From DASZTU01 sp035493835 (GTDB lineage: Bacteria; Pseudomonadota; Alphaproteobacteria; Rhizobiales; Devosiaceae), in contig DATJHO010000139.1 in the NCBI GenBank assembly GCA_035493835.1, forward strand, positions 1-38,422: a DNA stretch of 38,422 nt. The letters run 5' to 3'. Under the pieces are notes generated by a model. That model saw nothing but the letters and a program-made list of their open reading frames with translations, did no database searches and was not told the DNA's origin. The position numbers and the translations under genes are program-made. Below are positions 1 to 8,080 of this stretch, piece after piece (positions within the stretch are counted from its first letter, which is position 1; each line of letters opens with the position of its first letter).

Positions 1-504
1 GTTCCAGTCGCCGAGCACGCCCAGGCGCTTGAACTCCTCGCGCTGCACGTCGATCCAGTGCTGGGCGAAGGCGCGGCATTCGGCGCGGAACTCGATGATA
101 TCGACATCATCCTTGTTCTTGCCCTTGGCGCGATATTCTTCCTCGACCTTCCACTCGATCGGCAGCCCATGGCAATCCCAGCCCGGCACATAGGCCGAGT
201 TGTAGCCCAGCATCTGCATGGAGCGGGACACGAGGTCCTTCAGCGTCTTGTTGAGCGCATGCCCGATATGGATGTTGCCGTTGGCGTAGGGCGGGCCGTC
301 ATGGAGGGTAAACACCGGCCGATCCGCCGCCTGCTCGCGCTGGCGCGAAAAGATGTCGAGCTCTTCCCAGCGCTTGAGCCAAATCGGCTCGCGCTCGGGC
401 AAGCCGGCGCGCATCGGGAAATCGGTCTGCGGCAAAAAGAGCGTGGCCGAATAGTCGGTTTCGGTCTTCTCGCCCAAAGCGGAGTCGTTCATCTGCGTAA
501 CCAT
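1..504 (-). CDS. ileS: Isoleucyl-tRNA synthetase, N-terminal part (gene runs off the left edge)
   Basis: Cytoplasmic class I aminoacyl-tRNA synthetase that charges tRNA-Ile. Only the first 168 codons are present. The class I HIGH signature is at residues 79-82, preceded by the HDGPPYANGNI stretch usual in IleS, and WDCHGLPIEWK follows shortly after. The start is the ATG at 504; a second in-frame ATG lies at 492 and cannot be excluded. It is the last gene of a minus-strand run with ribF, a HAD hydrolase and an EAL-like protein upstream; the 153-base gap to ribF holds a hairpin repeat. The rest of the catalytic core, the editing domain and the KMSKS motif lie outside the window. The identity is secure from the HIGH region. 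Confidence 0.95.
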   Translation of the reverse strand, partial: MVTQMNDSALGEKTETDYSATLFLPQTDFPMRAGLPEREPIWLKRWEELDIFSRQREQAADRPVFTLHDGPPYANGNIHIGHALNKTLKDLVSRSMQMLGYNSAYVPGWDCHGLPIEWKVEEEYRAKGKNKDDVDIIEFRAECRAFAQHWIDVQREEFKRLGVLGDWN

Positions 505-598
505 CAAGGGAACAGGACGGCGCTTTTAGCAAGCACAGGCAAATGGTGCCAGTTTCTTTTCGGGCTGATGCGCCGAGACCAGACCGGCACTTTTGGCT

Positions 599-650
599 TC
601 CGCCTCATCCGGCGCTCCGCGCCACCTTCTCCCACGAGGGGAGAAGGAAG
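599..650. repeat. Palindromic intergenic repeat, family A
   Basis: A perfect 9-bp inverted repeat (CCTTCTCCC at 625-633, GGGAGAAGG at 639-647) with loop ACGAG, preceded by CTCATCCGGCGCTCCGCGCC. The same architecture appears at 33001-33040 (loop ACAAG) and, decayed, at 10311-10350. Short palindromes of this type are common in Hyphomicrobiales intergenic DNA. Here it lies between ribF and ileS and could form a hairpin in their shared transcript. Confidence 0.7.
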
Positions 651-656
651 AAGGGG

Positions 657-1619
657 CTAGCGGAAAAATCCCAGCCGCTGGTCCAGGTCGCTGATCGGCT
701 TTGCCGCGGCCAGCAGCCGCTTTGCCTTAAAACTGTCGGCGTCAATTGCGGCAATAAGCTCATCGAGGCCGGAAAAGATTTTCTGGCCGCGGATGTGGGC
801 GATCAGCGCCACAGAGATGCGTTCGCCGTAAATATCTTCGTTGAACCCGAAAAAGTGCGGTTCGAACGGCGGGCGCTGGTTGTCGAACATGGGCTTGCCA
901 TAGCTCGCGACGCCATCGACCAGCCGGCCGCCGATCAGGCCGCGCACCGCATAGACGCCCTGCGCCAGACCGAATCCGGCATCGCTCGCAATGTTGGCGG
1001 TGGGGAAGCCGAGTTCGCGCCCGCGGCGGTCGCCCGCAACCACCTCGCCCTCGATGAACCAGTGATAGCCGAGCAGCGCATTGGCCTCATCGAGTTCACC
1101 GGCGGCGAGCGCGGTGCGGATGCGCGAGGAGGAGATCGAATCCCCGTTGTCCTCGACCAGGTCCAGCACCTCGACGGGACAGTCGCGATCGGCCAGCGCC
1201 GCCCGCAGGAAATCGGGCGTGCCGAGCCGGTTGCGGCCGAAATGGAAATCGGCGCCGATGATCACGCCCTTGGCAGCCAGCGCGTCGACGAGGAAGCGGC
1301 TGACGAAATCCTTTGCCTCGATCTGCGAGAACGCCCGGTCGAATGGCATGACGACGATGCCATCGAGCCCCAGCGCCTCGGCCAGCCGCGCCTTGGCGTC
1401 CGGACCGGTGAGGCGAAACATGAACGGGGCCGGCGCGAACACGTCGCGCGGATGCGGCTCGAAGGTCACCACGATCGCCGGGGCGCCCCGTTCCGCGGCG
1501 CGCGCCTTCAGCGCTGCAAACACATGCTGGTGGCCGCGGTGAAAGCCGTCGAAATTGCCGATGGCGACAACGCCGCCCTTGAGCGCGTCGGGTACTTGAT
1601 CGAGGCCGGAAAGCCGCAT
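657..1619 (-). CDS. ribF: Bifunctional riboflavin kinase / FAD synthetase
   Basis: Converts riboflavin to FMN and FMN to FAD in the cytoplasm. The 320 residues match the usual RibF length. The N-terminal FAD-synthetase half has GNFDGFHRGH at residues 21-30, which contains the HxGH nucleotidyltransferase motif, and SSSRIR at 163-168. The C-terminal riboflavin-kinase half has GFPTAN at 204-209 and GVY at 221-223. The start chosen is the ATG at 1619; a TTG four codons upstream (1631) is possible, and neither has a strong ribosome-binding site. It follows the HAD hydrolase gene on the same strand and precedes ileS, a ribF-ileS order common in bacteria. No FMN riboswitch is visible upstream. Confidence 0.95.
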   Translation of the reverse strand: MRLSGLDQVPDALKGGVVAIGNFDGFHRGHQHVFAALKARAAERGAPAIVVTFEPHPRDVFAPAPFMFRLTGPDAKARLAEALGLDGIVVMPFDRAFSQIEAKDFVSRFLVDALAAKGVIIGADFHFGRNRLGTPDFLRAALADRDCPVEVLDLVEDNGDSISSSRIRTALAAGELDEANALLGYHWFIEGEVVAGDRRGRELGFPTANIASDAGFGLAQGVYAVRGLIGGRLVDGVASYGKPMFDNQRPPFEPHFFGFNEDIYGERISVALIAHIRGQKIFSGLDELIAAIDADSFKAKRLLAAAKPISDLDQRLGFFR

Positions 1620-1729
1620 GAAGCCTGCCAAGGCGAAACCTTCGTTAGAGCGCGTTCAGGAAAAGGAACTGCCGCTTTTCCTGTGCGAACGCGCGACCGA
1701 ACAATGCCGCCTAAGTGGCAAGAAAGCGC

Positions 1730-2602
1730 TCACCATGCAAGCCGTGGCATAAAACCGGCAAGGTTTGCCCCGCTCGGCGCGACCAGCGTGCGCACCGCCT
1801 CAGGGTCGGGCTCGCCAAAAGCATCGAGCTCTTCGGCGTGGATCGAGCCGGTGATGAACAAGAGGTCGGCCCCAAAATTCGCCGCCCCGGTCGCATCGGT
1901 ACGGACGCTGTCGCCGATGGCGAGGATACGGCCGGGCTCGATGGCACGTCCGGCAGCGCTCTCGGCGAGCTTCTTGGCTTCCTCGTAGATCGGCCGATAC
2001 GGCTTGCCGGCCATCAGCACTTCGCCGCCGCGCTCGGCGTAGATGTCGGCCATGGCACCGGCGCAATAAATCAGCTTGTCGCCGACTTCCACGAACTTGT
2101 CGGGATTGGCGCAGATCAGCGGCAGCTTTCGCTTGAGCCACAGCTCGATCTCGGCCTCGTACATATCGGGGGTGTCGTCGTCGAACGGCATGTCGGTGCA
2201 GACCACTACCTCGGCCTCCTCGGCCGGGCCGCGGATCACGCCGAGCCCCTCATAGAGCGCGTCGTCGATCTTGGCCGGGCCGAAGTGATGAACAACGCGG
2301 CCCGCATAGGGGGCGATCATCACCCGCGTGGTATCGCCCGAGGAAATGACGTGGTCATAGGCATCGCGGGACACGCCCAGCTTGTCGAGCATTTCGATGA
2401 TGGGCGTGGACGGGCGCGGCGCGTTGGTGATCAGCACCACCCGCCCGCCGAGCCGGCGAAAATGCTGCAGCGCCTCGGGCGCCGTCGGATACGCAGCGAT
2501 GCCGTTATGGACCACGCCCCAGACGTCGCAGAACAGCGCATCGTATTGGTCGGCGACTTCGGAAAGCCCGGCAAGGGCACCGGCGGATTGGAGCATGCTC
2601 AT
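1730..2602 (-). CDS. HAD-superfamily subclass IIA hydrolase (NagD-like)
   Basis: Predicted cytoplasmic phosphatase of 290 residues. HAD motif I is DVWGV at residues 26-30: the nucleophile D26 is present, but the second Asp of the usual DxD is Trp. I recall this as normal for the alphaproteobacterial subfamily TIGR01459, so it is probably not a defect. Motif II is TN at 59-60, the catalytic Lys lies in AGK at 198-200, and motif IV is GDSVRTD at 230-236. The substrate is unknown; relatives act on p-nitrophenylphosphate, phosphoglycolate or nucleotides. It starts 24 bases after the EAL-like gene stops and lies 110 bases before ribF, which suggests one transcript. Family assignment is firm; the substrate is not. 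Confidence 0.87.
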   Translation of the reverse strand: MSMLQSAGALAGLSEVADQYDALFCDVWGVVHNGIAAYPTAPEALQHFRRLGGRVVLITNAPRPSTPIIEMLDKLGVSRDAYDHVISSGDTTRVMIAPYAGRVVHHFGPAKIDDALYEGLGVIRGPAEEAEVVVCTDMPFDDDTPDMYEAEIELWLKRKLPLICANPDKFVEVGDKLIYCAGAMADIYAERGGEVLMAGKPYRPIYEEAKKLAESAAGRAIEPGRILAIGDSVRTDATGAANFGADLLFITGSIHAEELDAFGEPDPEAVRTLVAPSGANLAGFMPRLAW

Positions 2603-2626
2603 TCTCTTACGGCTTTCTCGCGCTGC

Positions 2627-3901
2627 TCAGGCCTGCGCGGCGCGATGGGACATCTTGCGGGTGGTCGGCGGGGCGGCAACAACACCGGTCCGCGTCGGGC
2701 CGACGGCGGCGATATGGGGGCCGGTTGCCAATCCCACCCCATCTTCGAGCAGGGTCAGGATCTGGTCCTCGGTGTGGATGCCGGTGGCGATCAGGTCAAC
2801 CTCGAACCGTTTCAGGAAATCGGCAATGTCCGCCGTGTGGATATCGGAAAAGCTCTCCGGCGCCCCGATGAAATTTTCCGCATCCACCCGCACGGTCCTT
2901 ACACCCTCGGCCGCGAGTGCGGCAAAATCGAGCCGGAGCGAACGCGCTTCGCTGAGCGACAACCGGACGCCCTTGCCCACGAAGGCCGCGAGGGCTGCCC
3001 GCTCGCTGCCCGGCAGCGCCTTCCAGTCAGCCTCCGCAACTGTCAGGACGATGCTGCGGATGGCAGAGCGATTGGCATCGAACAGCGCCAAGGTCTTTTC
3101 GATCAGCCCAGCATCGGCCAGCAGCGGGCGGAATACCGGCACATAGAAAAGGCTCGACGCATTGCCGCTAGCGCGGCGGGCCATTGCCACCGCCTCCTCG
3201 AGCCCTAGCCAGCAGATCCGCCGGACCACCGCTTCCCCGCCCTCGCCCGGCATGAAGTTGGCGGCTTCGGCAAAGCCGCCCCCCTCCAGTTCGAGGCGCG
3301 GCACCAGGTCATGGCCATGGGTCTTGCGTTGCGGCAGCGTCAGGATCGGCCGCCCGTGGAATGCCAGCCGCTCTTCCTCGATCGCCTGCTCCAACGCCTC
3401 GAGCGAAATCACCAGCTCTGGCGCTGGTTCAAGAGAAACCTCCGGCGCCTTCGGGTCATTGGCTGCGGCCGGCGGCGCGGCGCCCGCGACCGGTGCAATC
3501 TTGGGCGCGGGAATTTCCTTGGGCTTGCGCTTCTTGCCGGCTTCGAGATCGGTCATGGCCTCGGCCACCTGCCGGACCACCGTGCCCAGCACCGATACGT
3601 CGGCTTCAAGCGCCTTGAGCCGCTCGCCGGCATTCTCCTCGGTGAGGGTGGTGAGCCGCTCCCCCAGCGCCTGCCCAGCCTGCGCATAGGTCGACAGCAG
3701 CCGTGAAATGTCCTCGATCGCGCGTTCGAAGCGCGCTTCGGCTCGACGGCGCAGGACGCGCTCCATCACCAGCGCGGCAAGGCCGACGCAAACGATGGTG
3801 AGGGTGAAGGCCTCGATCGGCGTAAAGGTAAGGCCGTAATAGGCCGCTACACCGACGGCAAGTCCGGCCACAGCGATAGAGAAATAGACCAGTCTTTGCA
3901 C
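2627..3901 (-). CDS. Membrane-anchored protein with degenerate EAL-like domain
   Basis: A 424-residue protein starting at GTG 3901. Two transmembrane helices (about residues 4-22 and 30-48) are followed by a predicted coiled coil (50-120), a Pro/Ala linker (125-165) and an EAL-like domain (about 165-400). Family landmarks remain recognisable: VRVDAENFI (337-345) corresponds to the KIDRSFV region, and ATGIHTEDQ (372-380) with a GLATGPHI segment (390-397) corresponds to AEGVETxxQ and GQGY. The EAL signature itself and the usual metal-binding acidic residues are missing, so c-di-GMP hydrolysis is unlikely and a binding or scaffold role is more plausible. It is the first gene of the minus-strand run leading to ileS and is divergent from the receiver-Fis gene at 4045. 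Confidence 0.7.
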   Translation of the reverse strand: MQRLVYFSIAVAGLAVGVAAYYGLTFTPIEAFTLTIVCVGLAALVMERVLRRRAEARFERAIEDISRLLSTYAQAGQALGERLTTLTEENAGERLKALEADVSVLGTVVRQVAEAMTDLEAGKKRKPKEIPAPKIAPVAGAAPPAAANDPKAPEVSLEPAPELVISLEALEQAIEEERLAFHGRPILTLPQRKTHGHDLVPRLELEGGGFAEAANFMPGEGGEAVVRRICWLGLEEAVAMARRASGNASSLFYVPVFRPLLADAGLIEKTLALFDANRSAIRSIVLTVAEADWKALPGSERAALAAFVGKGVRLSLSEARSLRLDFAALAAEGVRTVRVDAENFIGAPESFSDIHTADIADFLKRFEVDLIATGIHTEDQILTLLEDGVGLATGPHIAAVGPTRTGVVAAPPTTRKMSHRAAQA

Positions 3902-4044
3902 GGGTGCCCCTGTCCCGGGTAACGATTCGGCGCTCCATTCTTAGCACCCGGGCGGCACGGCGCGAAGGCGTTCGGCGAAAACCCTTTATTTACCCTGTTC
4001 GTAAACAATAGCGGACTGCGTCAGAGTTCATTCGAGCAGCCCTA

Positions 4045-4743
4045 ATGCCCGTTCCTGCCCAATCGTCGTCGGAAACCATCGCAAAACTCCTCCTGGTCGA
4101 TAGAGAGAGGCCGCGCGCCTCCTCGCTCGTCGCGGGATTTTGCCGATTTTTCGCCGTCGGCCTGGATGCGGACGAGGCGGCGTGCGGCCGGCGCGCGGCG
4201 GAAGCGCTCAGGGCCGCGAGCTTCGATATCCTGCTTATCGATCTGATGAGCCTCAGCGATCTCGCCCCCTCGCCCGCCGAGGGCGTAGCCCGCTTGGTGA
4301 AACTGGCGGAGGGCGCCCTTACCATCGTGCTGTCGGATGCCTCGACGGTTTCGGCGGCGGTGGAGGTGATGGGGGCCGGCGCCCATGATTTCGTCGCCCG
4401 GCCGATCGGCGCCGACATGCTCGCCGACCGGGTCGCCGAATTGGCGCAGCGCCACGGCAAGGCACACCTGCTCGGCAACGAGCGGCCGGCGCGAGAGAAC
4501 CCCGAGCCCGGCGGGTTCTTCGGCTTCCCCATCGAGTCGCGCGCGCCTACGACAAATTTCCGGTCGGCGCGGCCGGCGATCCTGCCCATGTGGCAGCAGG
4601 AACAGCGCATCATCGAGGAGGCGATTGCGAGCTGCGCCGGCAATGTCGCGCTCGCCGCGGCAGCGCTGGAACTCAGCCCCTCGACCATCTACCGCAAGCG
4701 GCAGGCCTGGGCCGAAGCCGACGACAAGCGTGGCGCGGCGTAG
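4045..4743 (+). CDS. Receiver-Fis DNA-binding response regulator with altered active site
   Basis: A 232-residue protein. The N-terminal receiver-like domain spans about residues 14-135 and a Fis-type helix-turn-helix spans about 187-225, ending SPSTIYRKR. There is no AAA+ domain, so it resembles receiver-Fis regulators such as ActR/RegA in architecture but not closely in sequence. The likely phosphoacceptor D66 remains (DILLID). However, the acidic pair is D19-R20 instead of two acids, and the conserved Lys before the invariant Pro is Arg (VARP, R119). No histidine kinase is adjacent. It is divergent from the EAL-like gene and shares a 143-base upstream region. The ATG at 4045 lacks a strong ribosome-binding site. 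Its targets are unknown. Confidence 0.75.
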   Translation: MPVPAQSSSETIAKLLLVDRERPRASSLVAGFCRFFAVGLDADEAACGRRAAEALRAASFDILLIDLMSLSDLAPSPAEGVARLVKLAEGALTIVLSDASTVSAAVEVMGAGAHDFVARPIGADMLADRVAELAQRHGKAHLLGNERPARENPEPGGFFGFPIESRAPTTNFRSARPAILPMWQQEQRIIEEAIASCAGNVALAAAALELSPSTIYRKRQAWAEADDKRGAA

Positions 4744-4810
4744 TTTTTCGAGCCGGACGCGGGTGGCGGGGCCCAGGGCACCTCGGTGTCCCCGAATAGC
4801 CACAAGCACA

Positions 4811-4888
4811 AGACCTCATCCTGAGCTTGTCGAAGGACGAGGTCTCCTGATGGCCGCCCTCGTGGTTCGACAGGCTCACCATGAGGGC
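4811..4888. repeat. Two-hairpin palindromic repeat, family B
   Basis: Two adjacent imperfect palindromes. The first (4811-4845) has arms AGACCTCATCCT and AGGACGAGGTCT. The second (4856-4888) has arms GCCCTCGTGGT and ACCATGAGGGC. Both loops carry a GAGCxTGTCGA-like core in opposite orientation. An inverted copy of the whole unit lies at 10170-10249 and a scrambled half-copy at 33659-33700. It sits between the convergent receiver-Fis and GT2-GtrA genes and may act as a bidirectional terminator. Confidence 0.85.
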
Positions 4889-4941
4889 TTCCGGTCGGCA
4901 AGCTCGCGTCGCGCTCGCCCCCCGTGGGTGGGGATCCCTCT

Positions 4942-6090
4942 CTAGCGCCAGGTAAACACCCGGGTCACGGCGTAGTTGAAGACCACGCTCATCACCACGC
5001 CGACGATGGCGGCGAGATAGGGCTCGTGATCCACGCCATAAACGAGATTGGCCACCGAGACATTGGCGATGAGGCCAAAACTGCAGACTGCGTAGAAGGT
5101 CACGATGCCGATCAACAGCCGCGCACCGCGCAGCTTCTTGTCGGCGTAGGTCAATTCGTTGTTGAGGAAGAAATTGCTGGTCATCGATATCAGCGCCGCA
5201 ACGGTCTGGCTGATCCAGAAGGCTGGCGCGAACAAATGGTTGACCAGCGTAAAGACCGCCAGGTGCACGACGACGCCAGTGCCACCGACGAGCCCGAACA
5301 GCAAGAAGCTGGTCGGCAGCAGGCCGCCGGTCATCTTGGACAGTAGGAGGCCCAGGAACTGAATGACGATCAGCGGGCTCATCTTGCTGGTGCCCGCATG
5401 GCGCTCGCGGAACTGGTACGGCACTTCGCCGATGGCGAGTGCCTGCCCGTTGGCCTTGCGATAGCGCATCGAGGTCACGATGATGTCGAGCAGGATCTTG
5501 AAGCCGTCGTCGGAGAGCGAGGGCGCGACCTCGTCGAACACTTCGCGCCGCATCAGGAAGAAACCGCTCATCGGATCCGAAAGCTTGATGCCGGAGAGCA
5601 TGGTCGAAAGTCGCGTGGCGAGCTGGCTGCCCGCGGCGCGGGTCGAGGAGAAGCCTTCCCCCGCCGAGCCGCCCTCGGCATAGCGGGTCGCCACCACCAC
5701 GTCGTCGCCCGCCATGGCCTTGTCGAGCATTTGCGGCAGGATACGTTCGTCGTGCTGGTGATCGGCGTCCATCACGGCAAAGAACGGGGCGGCGCTGGCC
5801 GAAATGCCCTCGATGCAGGCCGATGAAAGCCCACGCCGGCCAATGCGCTGCAGGCACCGGATATTGGGCCGCGTGCGCGACAGCGCCTTCACGGCGGCCG
5901 CGGTGCCATCCGGGGAATTGTCGTCGACCACGATCATTTCGAACGGGGTATCGCCGAGCGCCGCCGCGAGGTTGTCGTAGAGCAGCCCCACATTGTCGCG
6001 CTCATTGAACGTGGGCACGATGATGGAGAGCTGGGGCGGCAGCCATGGCACCGCGCCGATTGGCAAATCGTGCTGGGTCTGGATATTCAT
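4942..6090 (-). CDS. GT2 polyprenyl-phosphate glycosyltransferase fused to GtrA domain
   Basis: A 382-residue fusion. Residues 20-245 form a dolichol-phosphate-mannose-synthase-like GT2 domain, with LSIIVPTFNE at 21-30, VVDDNSPDGT at 54-63 and the metal-binding DADHQHDE at 108-115. Residues 262-382 form a four-helix GtrA domain (FGLVGGTGVVVHL near 265, SNFFLNNELTY near 305). GT2 enzymes of this type load a sugar onto undecaprenyl phosphate, and GtrA proteins are thought to help flip the product, so one polypeptide may do both. The start at 6090 is chosen because the VPTFNE motif follows directly; an in-frame N-terminal extension to 6255 has no family similarity. The divergent GT39 gene is a plausible user of the lipid-linked sugar. 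The sugar is unknown. Confidence 0.88.
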   Translation of the reverse strand: MNIQTQHDLPIGAVPWLPPQLSIIVPTFNERDNVGLLYDNLAAALGDTPFEMIVVDDNSPDGTAAAVKALSRTRPNIRCLQRIGRRGLSSACIEGISASAAPFFAVMDADHQHDERILPQMLDKAMAGDDVVVATRYAEGGSAGEGFSSTRAAGSQLATRLSTMLSGIKLSDPMSGFFLMRREVFDEVAPSLSDDGFKILLDIIVTSMRYRKANGQALAIGEVPYQFRERHAGTSKMSPLIVIQFLGLLLSKMTGGLLPTSFLLFGLVGGTGVVVHLAVFTLVNHLFAPAFWISQTVAALISMTSNFFLNNELTYADKKLRGARLLIGIVTFYAVCSFGLIANVSVANLVYGVDHEPYLAAIVGVVMSVVFNYAVTRVFTWR

Positions 6091-6421
6091 CGCGACGTGC
6101 TTTCTCCCCCGAGGCACTTTTCCCGTGCCCCGATAAGCCATTCCGCTATCGTTTTGGCAGCAAAATGGCAATGGCGACGCTAATTCCCGCTCGTCACAAA
6201 CAGCGCCAGGCCAAAGATAATCACTGATTTCCCGCTTGGTTCCCCTGTCCGCCAATCGCTCGCCCTGCCTTCAACTGCGGCGGGACCGCCACACAGGCAA
6301 GCAATTCTTTGCATGACAGGCCCGGAATCGCGGCAACGGGATGAAATGGGATTTGTCCGGCTTGCCAAGCCGGGGCACGGAACTATCGTCGGACAAGTTG
6401 CTGCCCGGACGGCCCCGCTTC
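6091..6421. other. Intergenic region between divergent glycosyltransferase genes
   Basis: This 331-base stretch holds the start regions of both glycosyltransferase genes. I see no convincing additional gene, no strong hairpin and no promoter I would call with confidence. Open frames here are short extensions of the two genes or antisense to them. Confidence 0.5.
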
Positions 6422-7930
6422 ATGAGTGAAATTTCCCTCTGTCCCACGAGCACAGTCAAAGCACCGGCAAGTGCGGGCGCAAGGCAATTGTGCCTCCTGC
6501 AGGCGATTGCGCTGGGCTTCATTGCCATAAAGGTCGTCTACATCCTCAGTGTCGGCCCCATCGCCGACGAAGCCTATTACTGGATGTGGGGCCGCAACTT
6601 CCAGCTCAGCTATTTCGACCACCCGCCCTTCCACGCCTGGCTGCTCGGCGTCTCCGACCTGCTGTTCGGCCGCAGCCTCCTGGCGCTGCGCTGGATGACG
6701 CTGGCAACGCTCGGCGGCACATTCTACGTCTACCACCTCTGGGCCAAGCGCTTTGCCGGCGCGAACTGGCAGGCCTATTTCTGGCCCGGCATCGTCATTT
6801 ATCTCGCCTCGCCCACCTTCGGCATCTTCAGCTCACTGGCGATGCACGACTACATGCTGATCTTTTTAGCCCTGCTCTCCGGACATTTCTTCATCGGCTA
6901 TTTCACCGACTATGCCGATAACGGGCGCGGGAAGCTCCGCGACCTCTATCTGGGCGCGCTGTTCCTCGGATTGACGGGGCTCACCAAATACACCGGCCTG
7001 CTGTTCGGGCTCGGCGTCTTCTTCTACATCCTCTCCGAGCGGCCGTTGCGACCGCTGTTCAAGACGTCGCACCTCTATCTCGCCGCGCTGTTCGCGCTCG
7101 CGCTGCAGCTGCCCTACCTGATCTGGAATACGGAGCACGGCTTTGCCTCGTTTCGCTTCCACCTCGAGGACCGCCACGCGGCGAACTGGCTGGATTCGAT
7201 CAAGCCGGGCGCTATTTCCGACTACGTGCTGGTCTCGATTGCGCTGATCGGCCCGTTCCTCGTCCCCGCGTTCGTCAGGTTCTTGCTGGCCAAACCCGAA
7301 TCGACTTTCGAGCGAACGGCGCGGGGCCTTGGCAACTGGATCTTCTGGATTTCGAGCCTGCTGTTCCTCGCCGTCTCGATGTTCGACGAGGTGAACTGGT
7401 GGTGGAACCTGCTCGCCTATGTGCTGCTGCTGCCGTTTGCCGCCAAATACATGGGCTGGCGCATCCTGTTCTACGCCCACGTGATTTTCGGCGCGGTGGT
7501 GCAGGTTTTCCTGCTCGTTTCCTCGGCGGTGGTGCCGTTGACGATGCTCTGGGGCGTCGCCGACGTTACCCGCTCGCAGCTCTTCGGCTGGGACCAGTTG
7601 CCGAGGCCGCTCGCGGCCCTCGAGGCACAGTACCACCCCGATTTCATCGCCAGTTCCCGCGCGGAAGTAGCCAGCATCGTCGGCTTCGCCATGGACGATC
7701 CCCACGTCACCGCGCTGATCGACCAGAACGAATACCAATATCTGTTCGACCGCGAAGCGCATCGCGGCGACACGGCGCTGATCGTGCTGCGCGACGACCT
7801 GCGCAAGGATATCGTCGACCAGCAATTCGCCTCGGTCACGCCGCTCACCCAGATCCCTATCATCCGCTTCGGCCTGAATCTGGGCACCTTCGAGGTCTAT
7901 CTCGCCAAGGGCTATCGGCCCGCCCCCTGA
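6422..7930 (+). CDS. GT39-family (ArnT/PMT-like) membrane glycosyltransferase
   Basis: A 502-residue integral membrane protein with about 10-12 hydrophobic helices. The first extracytoplasmic loop has ADEAYYW (residues 48-54), with the catalytic-type D49-E50 pair, and YFDHPP (64-69), both characteristic of the GT39/ArnT group that uses polyprenyl-phosphate sugars on the periplasmic side. The start is ATG 6422; an in-frame ATG at 6341 would add 27 residues without hydrophobic or family character. It is divergent from the GT2-GtrA gene, whose product could supply its donor. The acceptor (lipid A, another glycan or protein) cannot be told from sequence. The family call is strong and the substrate unknown. 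Confidence 0.85.
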   Translation: MSEISLCPTSTVKAPASAGARQLCLLQAIALGFIAIKVVYILSVGPIADEAYYWMWGRNFQLSYFDHPPFHAWLLGVSDLLFGRSLLALRWMTLATLGGTFYVYHLWAKRFAGANWQAYFWPGIVIYLASPTFGIFSSLAMHDYMLIFLALLSGHFFIGYFTDYADNGRGKLRDLYLGALFLGLTGLTKYTGLLFGLGVFFYILSERPLRPLFKTSHLYLAALFALALQLPYLIWNTEHGFASFRFHLEDRHAANWLDSIKPGAISDYVLVSIALIGPFLVPAFVRFLLAKPESTFERTARGLGNWIFWISSLLFLAVSMFDEVNWWWNLLAYVLLLPFAAKYMGWRILFYAHVIFGAVVQVFLLVSSAVVPLTMLWGVADVTRSQLFGWDQLPRPLAALEAQYHPDFIASSRAEVASIVGFAMDDPHVTALIDQNEYQYLFDREAHRGDTALIVLRDDLRKDIVDQQFASVTPLTQIPIIRFGLNLGTFEVYLAKGYRPAP

Positions 7931-7979
7931 CAAGATCAGATCCGGATCAGTTCGGCCGAGCGCCAGTCAAGCGACAATA

Positions 7980-8008
7980 TTGACTTCGGCCCTTCCTCCG
8001 CCTACATA
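7980..8008 (+). promoter_or_regulatory. Probable vegetative promoter of groESL
   Basis: A -35 box TTGACT (7980-7985), a 17-bp spacer and a -10 box TACATA (8003-8008). The predicted transcript starts near 8015, just before the CIRCE operator. A heat-shock sigma (RpoH) reading of the same bases is possible, because alphaproteobacterial RpoH and RpoD sites overlap in sequence. Confidence 0.65.
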
Positions 8009-8019
8009 GGCGCCACCTG

Positions 8020-8046
8020 TTAGCACTCCCTAGGGTTGAGTGCTAA
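8020..8046 (+). promoter_or_regulatory. CIRCE operator (HrcA binding site)
   Basis: A perfect CIRCE inverted repeat: TTAGCACTC (8020-8028), a 9-base spacer and GAGTGCTAA (8038-8046). HrcA binds this element and represses chaperone operons at normal temperature, with GroEL assisting HrcA folding. It lies just downstream of the predicted transcription start and 34 bases before groES, the classic position. hrcA itself is not in the window. Confidence 0.97.
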
Positions 8047-8080
8047 CGGCACTAGATCACCCTTTAAGCAAGGAGCAGAC

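Noticed and set aside
1620..1729. Possible FMN riboswitch before ribF
   Set aside because: The gap to the upstream gene is only about 110 bases and shows none of the conserved RFN-element arms.
543..3208. Long plus-strand frames opposite ribF, the HAD gene and the EAL-like gene
   Set aside because: They are antisense shadows of genes with clear family motifs; their translations are Arg/Ala/His-rich and resemble nothing known.
3989..4005. TTTAC-N7-GTAAA palindrome upstream of the receiver-Fis gene
   Set aside because: The half-sites are only five bases and AT-rich; this is expected by chance in a divergent promoter region.
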